Below, piece by piece: positions 16,628 through 24,476 of a DNA stretch of 33,449 bases. Both the position numbers and the translations under genes were made by a program. The DNA lies in contig CAZKVQ010000034.1 in NCBI GenBank assembly GCA_964556255.1, positions 1 through 33,449 of the forward strand, read 5' to 3'. The notes under the pieces were generated by a model. The model was not told the origin of the DNA. It saw only the letters and a list, made by a program, of their open reading frames with translations, and did no database searches. The stretch is from JACJWR01 sp964556255. Lineage in GTDB: Bacteria > Actinomycetota > Actinomycetes > S36-B12 > UBA10799. The first letter of the stretch is position 1. Every line of letters begins with the position of its first letter.

Positions 16628-16650
16628 GGCGCCGACCTCGGGTCGGCGCC
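16628..16650. terminator. Bidirectional hairpin terminator
   Basis: A perfect 10-bp GC-rich stem, GGCGCCGACC with its complement, closes a TCG loop between the convergent APH-fold gene and the TAP-like hydrolase. No T-run is present on either side. Confidence 0.65.
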
Positions 16651-16719
16651 GGGCCGAAGGATGGGCGCCGCGATGAGGGTCATGACCGCCATGGGCGCTC
16701 GTGCTAGTGGAAACCGGAT

Positions 16720-18331
16720 CTAGTGGAAATCGGTGGAAAAGGGCTGCCCATCCGATTGGCAGACCGTCCCCGGAGCCGGGACCACGAGGTCGGTCAGGTA
16801 CGTGGTTCTCGCAGCATCCACACATGCGCTGGGATCCTGGAAACTGATGTGGCCATATCCCTGGTGAGTGAGCAGCACCGAGTTGCCCAGTAGGCGCTGG
16901 GCCCGCACGGCATTCGCATAGGCCGTGTTGGGGTCATAGCGGGTGCCGATGAGTAACAGGGGATTCGGCGTTGCGGCGTTCCACGGACCTCGGTAGTTGT
17001 CCTGCCCTCTGACCGGCCACGCCGCACATGGCGCCCACAACCACCAGCCCTGCATTCGCCCTTGCAGGTAACTGACGCGGTCGAAGCTGTCGATCACCCT
17101 CGGCCAGGACTGCAGACCCTGCTGGGCCGGGGCGTCCGCACACTGAATGGCAGCAGACGTGGTGGACCCTGTCCATCCGGCGACGCTGCGGAAGGGTCGC
17201 GCCGCCATCTCCAGCTCTGAGCCGTTGCCGCCGATGGCCGCGTTCAGCGCCGCGGCATTCGCCGGCCAAGTCCGCGGGTCTCTGAGGGTCTGGAACTGTG
17301 ACAGCAGCAGGTCGCCATAGTCCAACTCTCCTGGCGGGGTTGCCGACGGAGCCGGGATCGGAGCCGAGCGAACACCCGTGAAGAGCTCTGCCACAGCTTC
17401 GGGCGCCGTCTGGCTCTCGCCCGCCAGGGCGCAGCGCGCAGACCCGGCCTGTTGACAGAGGGAGAGGAACTGGTTGAAGACCTCGTCGGTTCCCGCGAGG
17501 CTGCCCGTGACCCGAGTTTCGGCGCTATCGGAGTAACTCACGGGGTCGACGACCCCGTCGAGCACCATCGCCCGGACATGGCCGGGGAACAAATTGGCGT
17601 AGGTCTGCCCCAGATAAGTTCCGTAGGACAGACCTACGTAGGTGAGTTGCGGATCACTCACTAGGGACCGGAGATAGTCGAGGTCGCGGGCGGTGTCTGC
17701 GGTGGAGATGTGCGGCAGCAGCCAACCGCTGACCTCGCCGCAGCGTCGAGCGAGTTCGGCAGTCCTGTTTTCGCTTGTCGTCGACTCCGCTGCCGTCGTC
17801 GGGATCACCGCGCCGCGCCAGAACTGTTCGGCGGCGGCGGGGCTGGTGAAGCACCGCACCGGGGTGCTGGCATTGGTGCCCCGTGGATCCCAACTGACCA
17901 CGTCGAAGCGACCCCCGCCCCACGTGTCGAGGTCGTCACCGGCCCCCTGGACCAGTCCGACGCCCGACTNNNNNNNNNNCGGGACCGCCGGGATTGACGA
18001 ACAGCGATCCGATGCGCGGCGCAGGCTTGCTCCCCGGGTGGCGGATGACGCTCAAACTGATCTGTCTACCCCGCGGTTCACCCCAGTCCAGCGGCACCTT
18101 AACCTGCGAGCATTCGAGTCGTTCGCCGCAGGCACGCCAACTGATCGCGGACGGTCCGGCGGGAACCGTTGGGTTCGGTGCTGGTACGTCGGCGGCTGGT
18201 GCGCACCCGGCCGCCGCGGCGGTCATGGTCGCAACGGCCGCCGCCGTGGCGAGGAGGGACCCGATGGTGCTACCGGCGCCCGGATCCGCAACGTGACTTC
18301 GAGCAGTTGCGGGCTGTCCGACGCCGAGCAT
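16720..18331 (-). CDS. Secreted TAP-like alpha/beta hydrolase (lipoprotein), broken by an assembly gap
   Basis: About 530 residues. The N-terminus is hydrophobic and ends in AAAAGC, a plausible lipoprotein or Sec cleavage site. The family motif NPGGP precedes the ten Ns, and SGVGLVQ, then FDVVSWDPRGT, follow in another frame; the family usually reads NPGGPG.SGV here, so little is missing. The nucleophile elbow is GLSYG. The C-terminal TAP domain carries the acid in GTRYDPNT and the base His in GYGHISF. Actinomycete members are tripeptidyl aminopeptidases or related exported hydrolases. The start at ATG 18331 is tentative; AAGACT lies 7 nt upstream. Confidence 0.85.
17970..17979. other. Assembly gap (10 Ns)
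   Basis: Ten undetermined bases lie inside the TAP-like hydrolase. The flanking codons need a missing length divisible by three, and the family motif suggests as few as three bases, so ten is a placeholder. Confidence 0.98.
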
Positions 18332-18410
18332 GGGCGTCAGTCTTCCTCACAGTCTCGGTTCTGCCAAGCAACGACCGCGGAGCCGATTCGCCGACTTCAC
18401 TCCGCGCATG

Positions 18411-19685
18411 TCAGGGCTTCGGGTAGTCGGTTATGGAGTTCGCCAGCGGTAGTTGGTTAGTTCGGGGACCGGCACCTGAGGTGTCCAACTCGCCGGTGTC
18501 CTTGAACACTCCCACGTAGTTGAAACTGTCGAACTCGTAGGGCAGGTTGTCTCCCACCAGCGGCGCGGCCGACCGGGTCAGCTGGAAGTGCAGGTGGGGC
18601 TCGGAAGTGTTGCCACTGTTGCCCAGACGACCGATCACCTGTCCCTTGGTCACCTTGTCGCCGACCTTCACGGTGGGGGAGCCCTGCCGCAGGTGGGCGA
18701 ACAGCGCATAGACGCCGTTGCCGATGTCGACGATGACCCGGTTGCCTGTGGCTTCCGCGAGCGGGACATCCGGAGGCAGTGCACCTGGCGCAATGTCTGT
18801 CGCATCCGAGACCACTTTGACCACGGTGCCGTCGGCCACGGACAGGACGGGACTATCCCAAGCGAGATAGCTCTCCTTCTTGGTGGGGTCACCCTTGAAC
18901 GTCACTATCCTGCCGGCCTGAAGATCGACGAGCGGCTTCGCTGCCATGTTTACCCGCTGGAAGTCGATCGCGAACCGCTCCGAGCCGTTGACACGGCCAC
19001 CGAAGGGCATCATCACGCCCCGGTGCGCCGAAAAGCGGCAGCAGCCGTTGGTCGCTAGCCAATCATCGCCCGGCAAAGGTGGCCCGATCACCGGCGGCGA
19101 CGCCGAACTCGTGGTCACGACGCCGCCGACGTCGGTCGCCTTCAGCGGGTAGTAGTTGGAGAGGCTGGCTTCCTTCGTCCGAGCGCCCCGGAAGGTGGCA
19201 CTGATCCGGTGCGTGACCCGCTCCGGTACGTCGGCCCGGGAAGGGTACACGTCGTCCTCGAGTAGGACGGCCGCCCTCCCGCCGGGGATCTCCGCCACGG
19301 TGCCGAAGTTCGGGGCGCCCACCAGCACGGTGCGCTCGGCAACCTGGGGTGCCGCTGAGGTGAATAGCACCTGGCCTTCGGGGCCGCCGCGCAGCGTTTC
19401 AACCCGGGTGATGGTCGCCGGCAGCGGTGAGGCATTGAGTACCTGCACCTCATAGACGACATGGGCCTTTCCGTCGGTCCCGATGACCGGGATCGGTTCC
19501 GGTGCGAGGGCTGTTATCACCAAGGGGGAGAACGCATCCACGTCTGATCGATAGCCCTGTGCGATCCCATCGGATCCGAGGCCTGGAGATGGCGAGGAGG
19601 CACCTGTCCCCGATGAGCTCGCACAACCGGCGAGGACCAGCACTAAGGAGAGGAGTAGCAGGCGGACACGGGTGGGACTCACCAT
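18411..19685 (-). CDS. M23-family (LytM-like) lipoprotein
   Basis: The start is ATG 19685 (424 residues), since GAGGAG lies 7 nt upstream; the GTG at 19691 is too close to it. The lipobox VLAGC places the lipidated Cys at residue 21, so the protein is anchored outside the membrane. A beta-rich region (about 50-190) precedes the M23 domain (about 200-385). The FAHL and EPHLHFQL motifs carry the later catalytic and zinc histidines, but the first motif HxxxD reads RFAID, with Arg in place of His. The domain may act on peptidoglycan or be a non-catalytic regulator. It lies 80 bp upstream of the hydrolase on the same strand. Confidence 0.87.
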   Translation of the reverse strand: MVSPTRVRLLLLSLVLVLAGCASSSGTGASSPSPGLGSDGIAQGYRSDVDAFSPLVITALAPEPIPVIGTDGKAHVVYEVQVLNASPLPATITRVETLRGGPEGQVLFTSAAPQVAERTVLVGAPNFGTVAEIPGGRAAVLLEDDVYPSRADVPERVTHRISATFRGARTKEASLSNYYPLKATDVGGVVTTSSASPPVIGPPLPGDDWLATNGCCRFSAHRGVMMPFGGRVNGSERFAIDFQRVNMAAKPLVDLQAGRIVTFKGDPTKKESYLAWDSPVLSVADGTVVKVVSDATDIAPGALPPDVPLAEATGNRVIVDIGNGVYALFAHLRQGSPTVKVGDKVTKGQVIGRLGNSGNTSEPHLHFQLTRSAAPLVGDNLPYEFDSFNYVGVFKDTGELDTSGAGPRTNQLPLANSITDYPKP

Positions 19686-19894
19686 GGTCACTCCTCTCGA
19701 CGAACGTCAGCGCGACCAGCCCAGCCACGTCGGGGGACTGGTGAAGGCGCCTCGGTTGAGTGCCCCGCCAAACTATCGGACTTGTCCATCCACCGTCGCG
19801 CCCCCACTTCCGGGAGGTGCTCCGGGCCGCAGACGAGCGCCGCAGGTGTTCCGCACCTGGGCGCCGGCCGCGGACACGACCACGCCAAATAGGC

Positions 19895-19900
19895 AAGACT
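19895..19900 (+). promoter_or_regulatory. -10 element of the macro-domain gene
   Basis: AAGACT lies 6 nt before GTG 19907 (3 nt before GTG 19904). CGGACA at 19871-19876, 18 nt upstream, matches TTGACA at four of six bases. Confidence 0.35.
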
Positions 19901-19903
19901 GGC

Positions 19904-20407
19904 GTGGTGGTTTCCATCTCGGTCGTGCGGGGCGACATCACAGCCATGTCGGTCGACGCGATTGTCAACGCGGCCAACGGCCGACTGCTTCCCGGCGGCG
20001 GGGTGTGCGGGGCCATTCATACTGCCGCGGGACCGGGGCTCGCGGCTGATTGTGCGCTCATCGGTCACTGTGATGCCGGCGACGCCGTGACGACGGATGG
20101 ACATGACCTTCCGGCCAGATATGTGATCCATGCGGTCGGTCCGCAGTGGGCGGGTGGATCAGCCGGGGAGGAGGCGTTGCTGGCCCAGTGCTATCGCTCG
20201 ATCATCCGCGAATCTCGTGCCGTGGCCGCCCGCTCGGTGGCGATTCCGGCCATCAGCACGGGCATTTACGGGTTTCCGTTGCAGCGTGCCTCAGAGATCG
20301 CGGTGGCGACGCTGCAGGAATGTCTGACCGAACCCGACGCGCCCGAGGTGCGACTGGTGGCATTCGACGAACGCACCGAGCGCACTCTCCTCGGTTGCCT
20401 GAATTGA
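19904..20407 (+). CDS. Macro-domain protein (MacroD-type ADP-ribose hydrolase)
   Basis: Macro domains bind ADP-ribose and, in the MacroD class, remove mono-ADP-ribose or hydrolyse O-acetyl-ADP-ribose. The whole 167-residue product is one domain. The N-terminal block GDITAMSVDAIVNAANGRL, the Gly-rich loop PGGGVCGAIH and the later phosphate loop AISTGIYGFPL are all canonical. Start GTG 19904 or 19907 is chosen because the domain begins immediately after; the frame stays open upstream but that part is Arg-rich and uncoding in character. It converges on the DUF4239 gene with 20 bp between stops. Confidence 0.88.
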   Translation: MVVSISVVRGDITAMSVDAIVNAANGRLLPGGGVCGAIHTAAGPGLAADCALIGHCDAGDAVTTDGHDLPARYVIHAVGPQWAGGSAGEEALLAQCYRSIIRESRAVAARSVAIPAISTGIYGFPLQRASEIAVATLQECLTEPDAPEVRLVAFDERTERTLLGCLN

Positions 20408-20427
20408 GGCTGGCGAAAGACTGGCGC

Positions 20428-21216
20428 CTATCTGGTGTTGACGCCGATCCGAGCGGCGGCATCGGCCAATGGCTGAAAGTCCACGGACACCGTCCCATCG
20501 AAGGGGTTGTACAGACTGAGCACCACGCTGATGCCGGTAGCTGCGACGATGGCCCAGCCGAGGATCAGATACGGCCGTCGGACTTTGACGGCGACGATCC
20601 CCATCACCGCGGCCGAGAGCGTCGCGGTGAACAGCAGCAGCCACAGCACGACTGCGGGTAACTGTCGACGAGCCACCGCATTCAGATCCGCCTGCGCGCC
20701 GGTGAGGTTAGCGGCCGCCGAGAGCAGCGGTCCGGACTCCGGATTGGCAGTCGTCCCGGACTTGCCGACCAGATGCACATCTCTCTCCAGCGTGTCGAGT
20801 TCGTCGAACGAAGGAAGCTGCACCATGTCCCCGGACGCTAACTTCGCGCGGTCCTGGTTGGCGATCGTGACCAGGTACTGGCTCAGATCCCGGTTGATCA
20901 CCCTGGCCTCGGCCCTGTCCTGCAGGTTCTCGGTCAGCCAGGAGATCTGTTGAGCCGACGACGCGACCTTCTCGACAGAGGTCTGAGCAGCACTCATGGC
21001 GCCCCAGGTGATGGTCACCGCGAAGCCGATCAGGAAGGCCAAAGTGGTCCCCGTCGGGCCATTCATGGTCTTGGCCAATTCCACCAAGTCGTCCTGACGT
21101 TCGGGGGTGGCGCGCCGCTTGACGATTTCCCGGGTCCCGAAGGTCACGATGGAGAACCCGGCGGCGCACAGAATAACGATCGACCAGGTCGGCAAAGTGG
21201 TGAACCAATCGAGCAT
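20428..21216 (-). CDS. DUF4239-type (bestrophin-like) membrane protein
   Basis: A 262-residue protein with paired membrane helices at the N-terminus (about 8-30 and 55-77) and at the C-terminus (about 190-212 and 218-238). Between them lies a soluble helical region, with TSVEKVASSAQQISWL just after the second helix. It ends with a YNPFDGTVSVDFQPL stretch like that of DUF4239 proteins. No function is established for this family; a channel role is sometimes suggested by the bestrophin-like label. The ATG 21216 start is taken because the helices begin there. Confidence 0.72.
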   Translation of the reverse strand: MLDWFTTLPTWSIVILCAAGFSIVTFGTREIVKRRATPERQDDLVELAKTMNGPTGTTLAFLIGFAVTITWGAMSAAQTSVEKVASSAQQISWLTENLQDRAEARVINRDLSQYLVTIANQDRAKLASGDMVQLPSFDELDTLERDVHLVGKSGTTANPESGPLLSAAANLTGAQADLNAVARRQLPAVVLWLLLFTATLSAAVMGIVAVKVRRPYLILGWAIVAATGISVVLSLYNPFDGTVSVDFQPLADAAARIGVNTR

Positions 21217-21223
21217 GCGAGCG

Positions 21224-21229
21224 ACACTA
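21224..21229 (-). promoter_or_regulatory. Leaderless -10 element of the DUF4239 gene
   Basis: TAGTGT on the minus strand ends 7 nt before ATG 21216; there is no Shine-Dalgarno. Confidence 0.4.
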
Positions 21230-21324
21230 GCGGTCAAACGACCGCGAACCGGGGGTGTCCGGTGGGCTTCGACGCATCCGCACGTCGATGGAGTAGGAAG
21301 TCTGCGCGGGTGAGGGATCTTTGG

Positions 21325-21330
21325 TAGACA
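21325..21330 (+). promoter_or_regulatory. Leaderless -10 element of the first TMEM175-like gene
   Basis: TAGACA ends 6 nt before GTG 21337. No Shine-Dalgarno is present in the intervening bases. Confidence 0.4.
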
Positions 21331-21336
21331 TGCCGG

Positions 21337-22044
21337 GTGGAGCCGGACGCGGAACCCGAGGCTGGAGTTCAAGGCGAGCCTGGGGACGTGGCGCGGCTGA
21401 CCTTCTTCAGCGACGCGGCCGTTGCGATCGCGTTGACCCTGCTGATCCTTCCGGTGTCGGACTACATCCTCGAGAAGCCGGGCACCAACTGGACCACGTT
21501 GTTCACAGACAACCCGGAGATGATCCAATCTGTGGTCAGCTTTGTCACGATTCTCACCTGTTGGCGTTACCACCACGTGCTGTTCGAACGACTGCGCGAC
21601 TACAGCCGGGCCACCCTATGGCTGAACTTCTTCTGGCTGTTCTGTGTGGTGTCGATCCCGCTGCTGACCCTGGCAATACTCCCGGCGGAGGATTCCGAAC
21701 TGCTGGGATTCCAGAAGTTCTTCGACACTGTGTTGGTGCGGGGTGAGCAGGACATCAGCCGACAGAACTACTTCGTCTATTGGTTCGTGGTCGCGTTGTC
21801 CTTCCTCGCGCTGTTCCTCATCTCCCGGCATGCCTCCGACTCCCGGCGCGGACTGTCCAAGCCCGGGACGGACCTGCGTGGGGAGACCTGGATCTATCTA
21901 CGCCCCGTTCTGGTGTGCGCCGCAGCAGCCCTCGCCGGACTCATCAATCCTGCAGTCGGCGACGTCGTGCTGGTCATCGGGATAGTCGTCAGCGCCGTCG
22001 TCGCCCGCCGTAGGAACGCGAACGTGCGCCCAGCGGAGAACTGA
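21337..22044 (+). CDS. TMEM175-family membrane protein (potassium channel-like)
   Basis: A 235-residue protein with about six membrane helices. The first helix carries the family signature RLTFFSDAAVAIALTLLIL, with the FSD motif that forms part of the pore in TMEM175 channels. Bacterial one-repeat members assemble as tetramers and conduct potassium. A longer loop (about 120-150) and a basic, Arg-rich C-terminus are present. The start is GTG 21337. It converges on a second TMEM175-like gene, with 40 bp between stops. Confidence 0.78.
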   Translation: MEPDAEPEAGVQGEPGDVARLTFFSDAAVAIALTLLILPVSDYILEKPGTNWTTLFTDNPEMIQSVVSFVTILTCWRYHHVLFERLRDYSRATLWLNFFWLFCVVSIPLLTLAILPAEDSELLGFQKFFDTVLVRGEQDISRQNYFVYWFVVALSFLALFLISRHASDSRRGLSKPGTDLRGETWIYLRPVLVCAAAALAGLINPAVGDVVLVIGIVVSAVVARRRNANVRPAEN

Positions 22045-22084
22045 GCTCGGGTCGTCCTAGGCCGTCGCGATGCGCCGGAGAGAT

Positions 22085-22789
22085 CTAGCCGCGGGCGGGT
22101 GACGATTCCACCTGCGGCGGCGGAGCTGTTGCGACCTTCGACAGGATGAAGCCCGCCAGCACCGAGGCCACAAGCCAGAATGCCACCGCCAGCCAGCTGG
22201 AGATGAACGCCAGGGGGATGGAGAGCAGGAAGATGACCACCGGGCTGGATGCCCCGATCATCTGCTGCGTTTTGAAGGATTTCGACGGTGGCAGCAGGAA
22301 CAGGTTGTCGCTGTAGGCGACTTGCCACATGACGACCTCGAGCCCGCTGACACAAGCGACGAAGACCGCAAAGACGGAAACCGCCACCGGATTTCCCCAG
22401 TATTCCCCAAGCATCTCGGCCGGCCAGGGCAGGATCGCGACGAAGGCGAGGTAAAGCAGGGTGACCGCCGTGAACTTCCCGCTGATCGCCCGCAGCGTGG
22501 CAGTGAACTTGTGATTCGCCCGCCAGTAGATGGCAACCCAGGCGAAGGCCACCACGAAGGCGCCGAGCTTGGGACCCTTCTCCACGATCGCCGACCACAG
22601 GGCTCCGGGACTATTGGCGTTGCCCTCGATCTCGGGAAGCCCGATCTCCAACGCGGCCAGCGTCAGGGCGATCGCGTACACGGCGTCGGTGAAGTTCATC
22701 AGCCGATCGAAACCGGCGAAACCTGCTTCGCGTGGGTAGATCCTGGTCGTCCACGGGTTGGTCTCCAGGGCTGCGTCCTGTTCGCTCAC
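22085..22789 (-). CDS. Second TMEM175-family membrane protein
   Basis: A 234-residue protein with about six membrane helices. The signature in the first helix is RLMNFTDAVYAIALTL, with FTD in place of FSD. It is clearly a separate lineage from its convergent neighbour rather than a recent copy. The start is GTG 22789. A WxxAIYWRANH segment in the middle is typical of the bacterial group. A potassium-permeable channel is the likely role by family; the Ser-to-Thr change may alter conduction, which is inference. Confidence 0.78.
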   Translation of the reverse strand: MSEQDAALETNPWTTRIYPREAGFAGFDRLMNFTDAVYAIALTLAALEIGLPEIEGNANSPGALWSAIVEKGPKLGAFVVAFAWVAIYWRANHKFTATLRAISGKFTAVTLLYLAFVAILPWPAEMLGEYWGNPVAVSVFAVFVACVSGLEVVMWQVAYSDNLFLLPPSKSFKTQQMIGASSPVVIFLLSIPLAFISSWLAVAFWLVASVLAGFILSKVATAPPPQVESSPARG

Positions 22790-22795
22790 GGGCCG

Positions 22796-22801
22796 AAACT
22801 A
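22796..22801 (-). promoter_or_regulatory. Leaderless -10 element of the second TMEM175-like gene
   Basis: TAGTTT on the minus strand ends 6 nt before GTG 22789; there is no Shine-Dalgarno. Confidence 0.45.
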
Positions 22802-22869
22802 CCCGTCCCCCGACCTGACGTGCACCCCGAACGTGGCAATCCGAGGTCGCCTAATCGGCGTGGTCCCAG

Positions 22870-23232
22870 TCACCCGCCACCGAAGAGGGAGATGGCGATC
22901 AAGCCGGCCGCCAGGGAACAGCCATTGGCGAGCAGGCAGGCGCCGATGATGAGCAGCGGATCCCGCCGAAGCCAGAGGCCCAGCATTCCGCCCTCCAGGA
23001 AGCAGACGATCACCTCGCCCACGACGAGTGCGGCACGGGGTTCCAAGAGGCGCCCCGCGAAGGGGACGATGATCAGTGCGAACACCGGATACGTCACAAC
23101 ATTGACGGCGGTGGCGGCAGCGACGGCCCGCCCGATCGGTACTCCGGCGAACCGGTTCAGGAGTGCGACGTAGATAGGCAACTCGATCACCAGCGTCAAC
23201 GCCAGACCCTGGAGGAACACTGCGCCAGTCAT
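22870..23232 (-). CDS. Small polytopic membrane protein of unknown function
   Basis: A 120-residue, very hydrophobic protein with about four membrane helices and few charged residues: Glu17 in the first helix (LVIELPIY), an Arg-rich loop, and EVIVCFLEGG in the third. I do not recognise a family. The start ATG 23232 begins directly with a hydrophobic helix. No clear ribosome site is seen. It lies 80 bp upstream of the second TMEM175 gene on the same strand and is divergent from the DUF2510 gene. Confidence 0.65.
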   Translation of the reverse strand: MTGAVFLQGLALTLVIELPIYVALLNRFAGVPIGRAVAAATAVNVVTYPVFALIIVPFAGRLLEPRAALVVGEVIVCFLEGGMLGLWLRRDPLLIIGACLLANGCSLAAGLIAISLFGGG

Positions 23233-23271
23233 GGCAACCCGCTCATGCGTTTCCCATCGCCACTTCGGCTA

Positions 23272-23277
23272 TAGACT
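23272..23277 (+). promoter_or_regulatory. -10 element of the DUF2510 gene
   Basis: TAGACT ends 8 nt before ATG 23286 and there is no Shine-Dalgarno, so a leaderless or nearly leaderless transcript is likely. Confidence 0.5.
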
Positions 23278-23285
23278 GACAGATC

Positions 23286-23603
23286 ATGCGGTACATGCCC
23301 ATCCCGGCGGATGCCTGTAATCCTGCATTGCCCGGGTGTCTCCCCGAATCATCCAGTGAGCCGTTGGCGACCGGACTGCTCATAGCGGTATTCGCAGGCT
23401 TGCTCGTCCTGGCAGGAATCGTGGTTCTGGTTGCTTTCCTGCTGTATCGCGGCCGGCGTTCGCCGGAGACACCCGGCGATGCTGGCCTGCCACCCGCTAG
23501 CTGGCAGCCCGACCCCAACGGCGAGGCCGAATGGCGTTGGTGGGACGGCGAGAAATGGACCGACGAAGTATCCGGCGGCGACGCCGCCGGGAGTGATTCC
23601 TGA
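23286..23603 (+). CDS. Single-pass membrane protein with DUF2510 domain
   Basis: A 105-residue protein. A short extracellular N-terminus with two cysteines (Cys11, Cys18) precedes one membrane helix (about 28-53). The cytoplasmic part carries a DUF2510 motif: PASWQPDPNGEAEWRWWDG, then KWTDEV. DUF2510 is common in actinomycete membrane proteins and its role is not known. The stop lies 13 bp from the stop of the convergent lipoprotein gene. Confidence 0.8.
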   Translation: MRYMPIPADACNPALPGCLPESSSEPLATGLLIAVFAGLLVLAGIVVLVAFLLYRGRRSPETPGDAGLPPASWQPDPNGEAEWRWWDGEKWTDEVSGGDAAGSDS

Positions 23604-23616
23604 CGTTGAGGTGCGG

Positions 23617-24033
23617 CTAGGAGACGCAGTACTGCTTCATGCTGTCGGGCAGGGCTCCGCTGACACACGCGGAAGTGTCCTCTGTCCACATCCCGCTGCC
23701 GCTGTCGTAGCGCAGTATGGCAGCAGCCTCGTCTGTCGTGGTCTTGTACACGGCACCTGCGTACTGACCGTCGCAGGAGAATCGGCTGATGTTGGCGCCA
23801 GGGGGAAGTGCGCCGACAATGGCCTGCGATGTGCACGGCGCGGCTGTGTCGGCAGGCGCAGATGGGCTGCCGGTATTGGTCGTCGGAGCCGTCTGAGTCG
23901 GGGAACCCGAGGTGACGATCGTGCTCGGCGACCCCGTCGGGTCAACTGTTGCTGTGGGTGAGCAACCCACGGCAACCGATGTGGCCGCAGACAGCGCCAG
24001 CGCCGTCAACCCAACTCGGCGCAACCCCGACAT
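23617..24033 (-). CDS. Secreted Cys-rich lipoprotein
   Basis: I choose ATG 24033 (138 residues) because it starts an export signal, MSGLRRVGLTALAL, ending at a lipobox-like AVGC (Cys24). A Ser/Thr/Pro-rich linker (about 25-62) leads to a small domain of about 70 residues with four cysteines, probably two disulfides, and a GMWTEDTS segment. This resembles a common actinomycete extracellular domain with no assigned function. It lies on the same strand as the RiPP precursor, about 86 bp after it, and could be co-transcribed. Confidence 0.75.
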   Translation of the reverse strand: MSGLRRVGLTALALSAATSVAVGCSPTATVDPTGSPSTIVTSGSPTQTAPTTNTGSPSAPADTAAPCTSQAIVGALPPGANISRFSCDGQYAGAVYKTTTDEAAAILRYDSGSGMWTEDTSACVSGALPDSMKQYCVS

Positions 24034-24119
24034 TTCGAAGATGCGGGTACGCGGCCGGAACCGGTCACCTTGAGGCCCGACGTGGCCGCCACCTGGCAGG
24101 CGGGCCCCGTCGTTGGCGA

Positions 24120-24398
24120 TCAACACTTCAGCGAGCAGTAGATGTTGGTCCAGGGATTGTCGCAGTAGATCCAATCCGTCCTCGGGAAGGTGTAGCCGCC
24201 GGATGCGCCGGCCAGCTCGGCGTCCGACAACTCCTCGCCGTCCTCGACCACAGCCAACTCTTCGACCTGGATCTCAAATCCGTTCTCTTTGGCGACCCGC
24301 ACGAAGTCCTCCGACGTTTCCGTGGCGGCCAGGGCCGCCCGCAGGGCTTCATCGTCGGCAGTCGCCCGGCGCAGGGCATCCAACTGTTCCTTTGACAT
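24120..24398 (-). CDS. Nif11-leader RiPP precursor peptide
   Basis: A 92-residue peptide starting at ATG 24398. Residues 1-68 match the Nif11-like leader: an MSKEQLDAL opening, FVRVAKENGFEI in the middle, an acidic ELSDAELAGASGG end, and a double-glycine cleavage site (Gly67-Gly68). The 24-residue core after it has cysteines at core positions 11, 20 and 24, threonines at 2, 6 and 16, and a serine at 21, plus several aromatic residues, which suits thioether or disulfide ring formation. No LanM, YcaO or radical-SAM enzyme and no C39 peptidase transporter lies in the window, so it is an orphan here. It is divergent from the oxidoreductase gene. Confidence 0.85.
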   Translation of the reverse strand: MSKEQLDALRRATADDEALRAALAATETSEDFVRVAKENGFEIQVEELAVVEDGEELSDAELAGASGGYTFPRTDWIYCDNPWTNIYCSLKC

Positions 24399-24476
24399 GT
24401 GTCCAGGCTTGCACAACTGCCTGTTGGATTCCACAGTGGGAGCAGTGGGTTGATCTGTTAGGGGGAGGCGAGTCGC

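Noticed and set aside
24120..24398. Nitrogen fixation gene, from the Nif11 name
   Set aside because: The match is to the Nif11-like RiPP leader. No nitrogenase gene is present.
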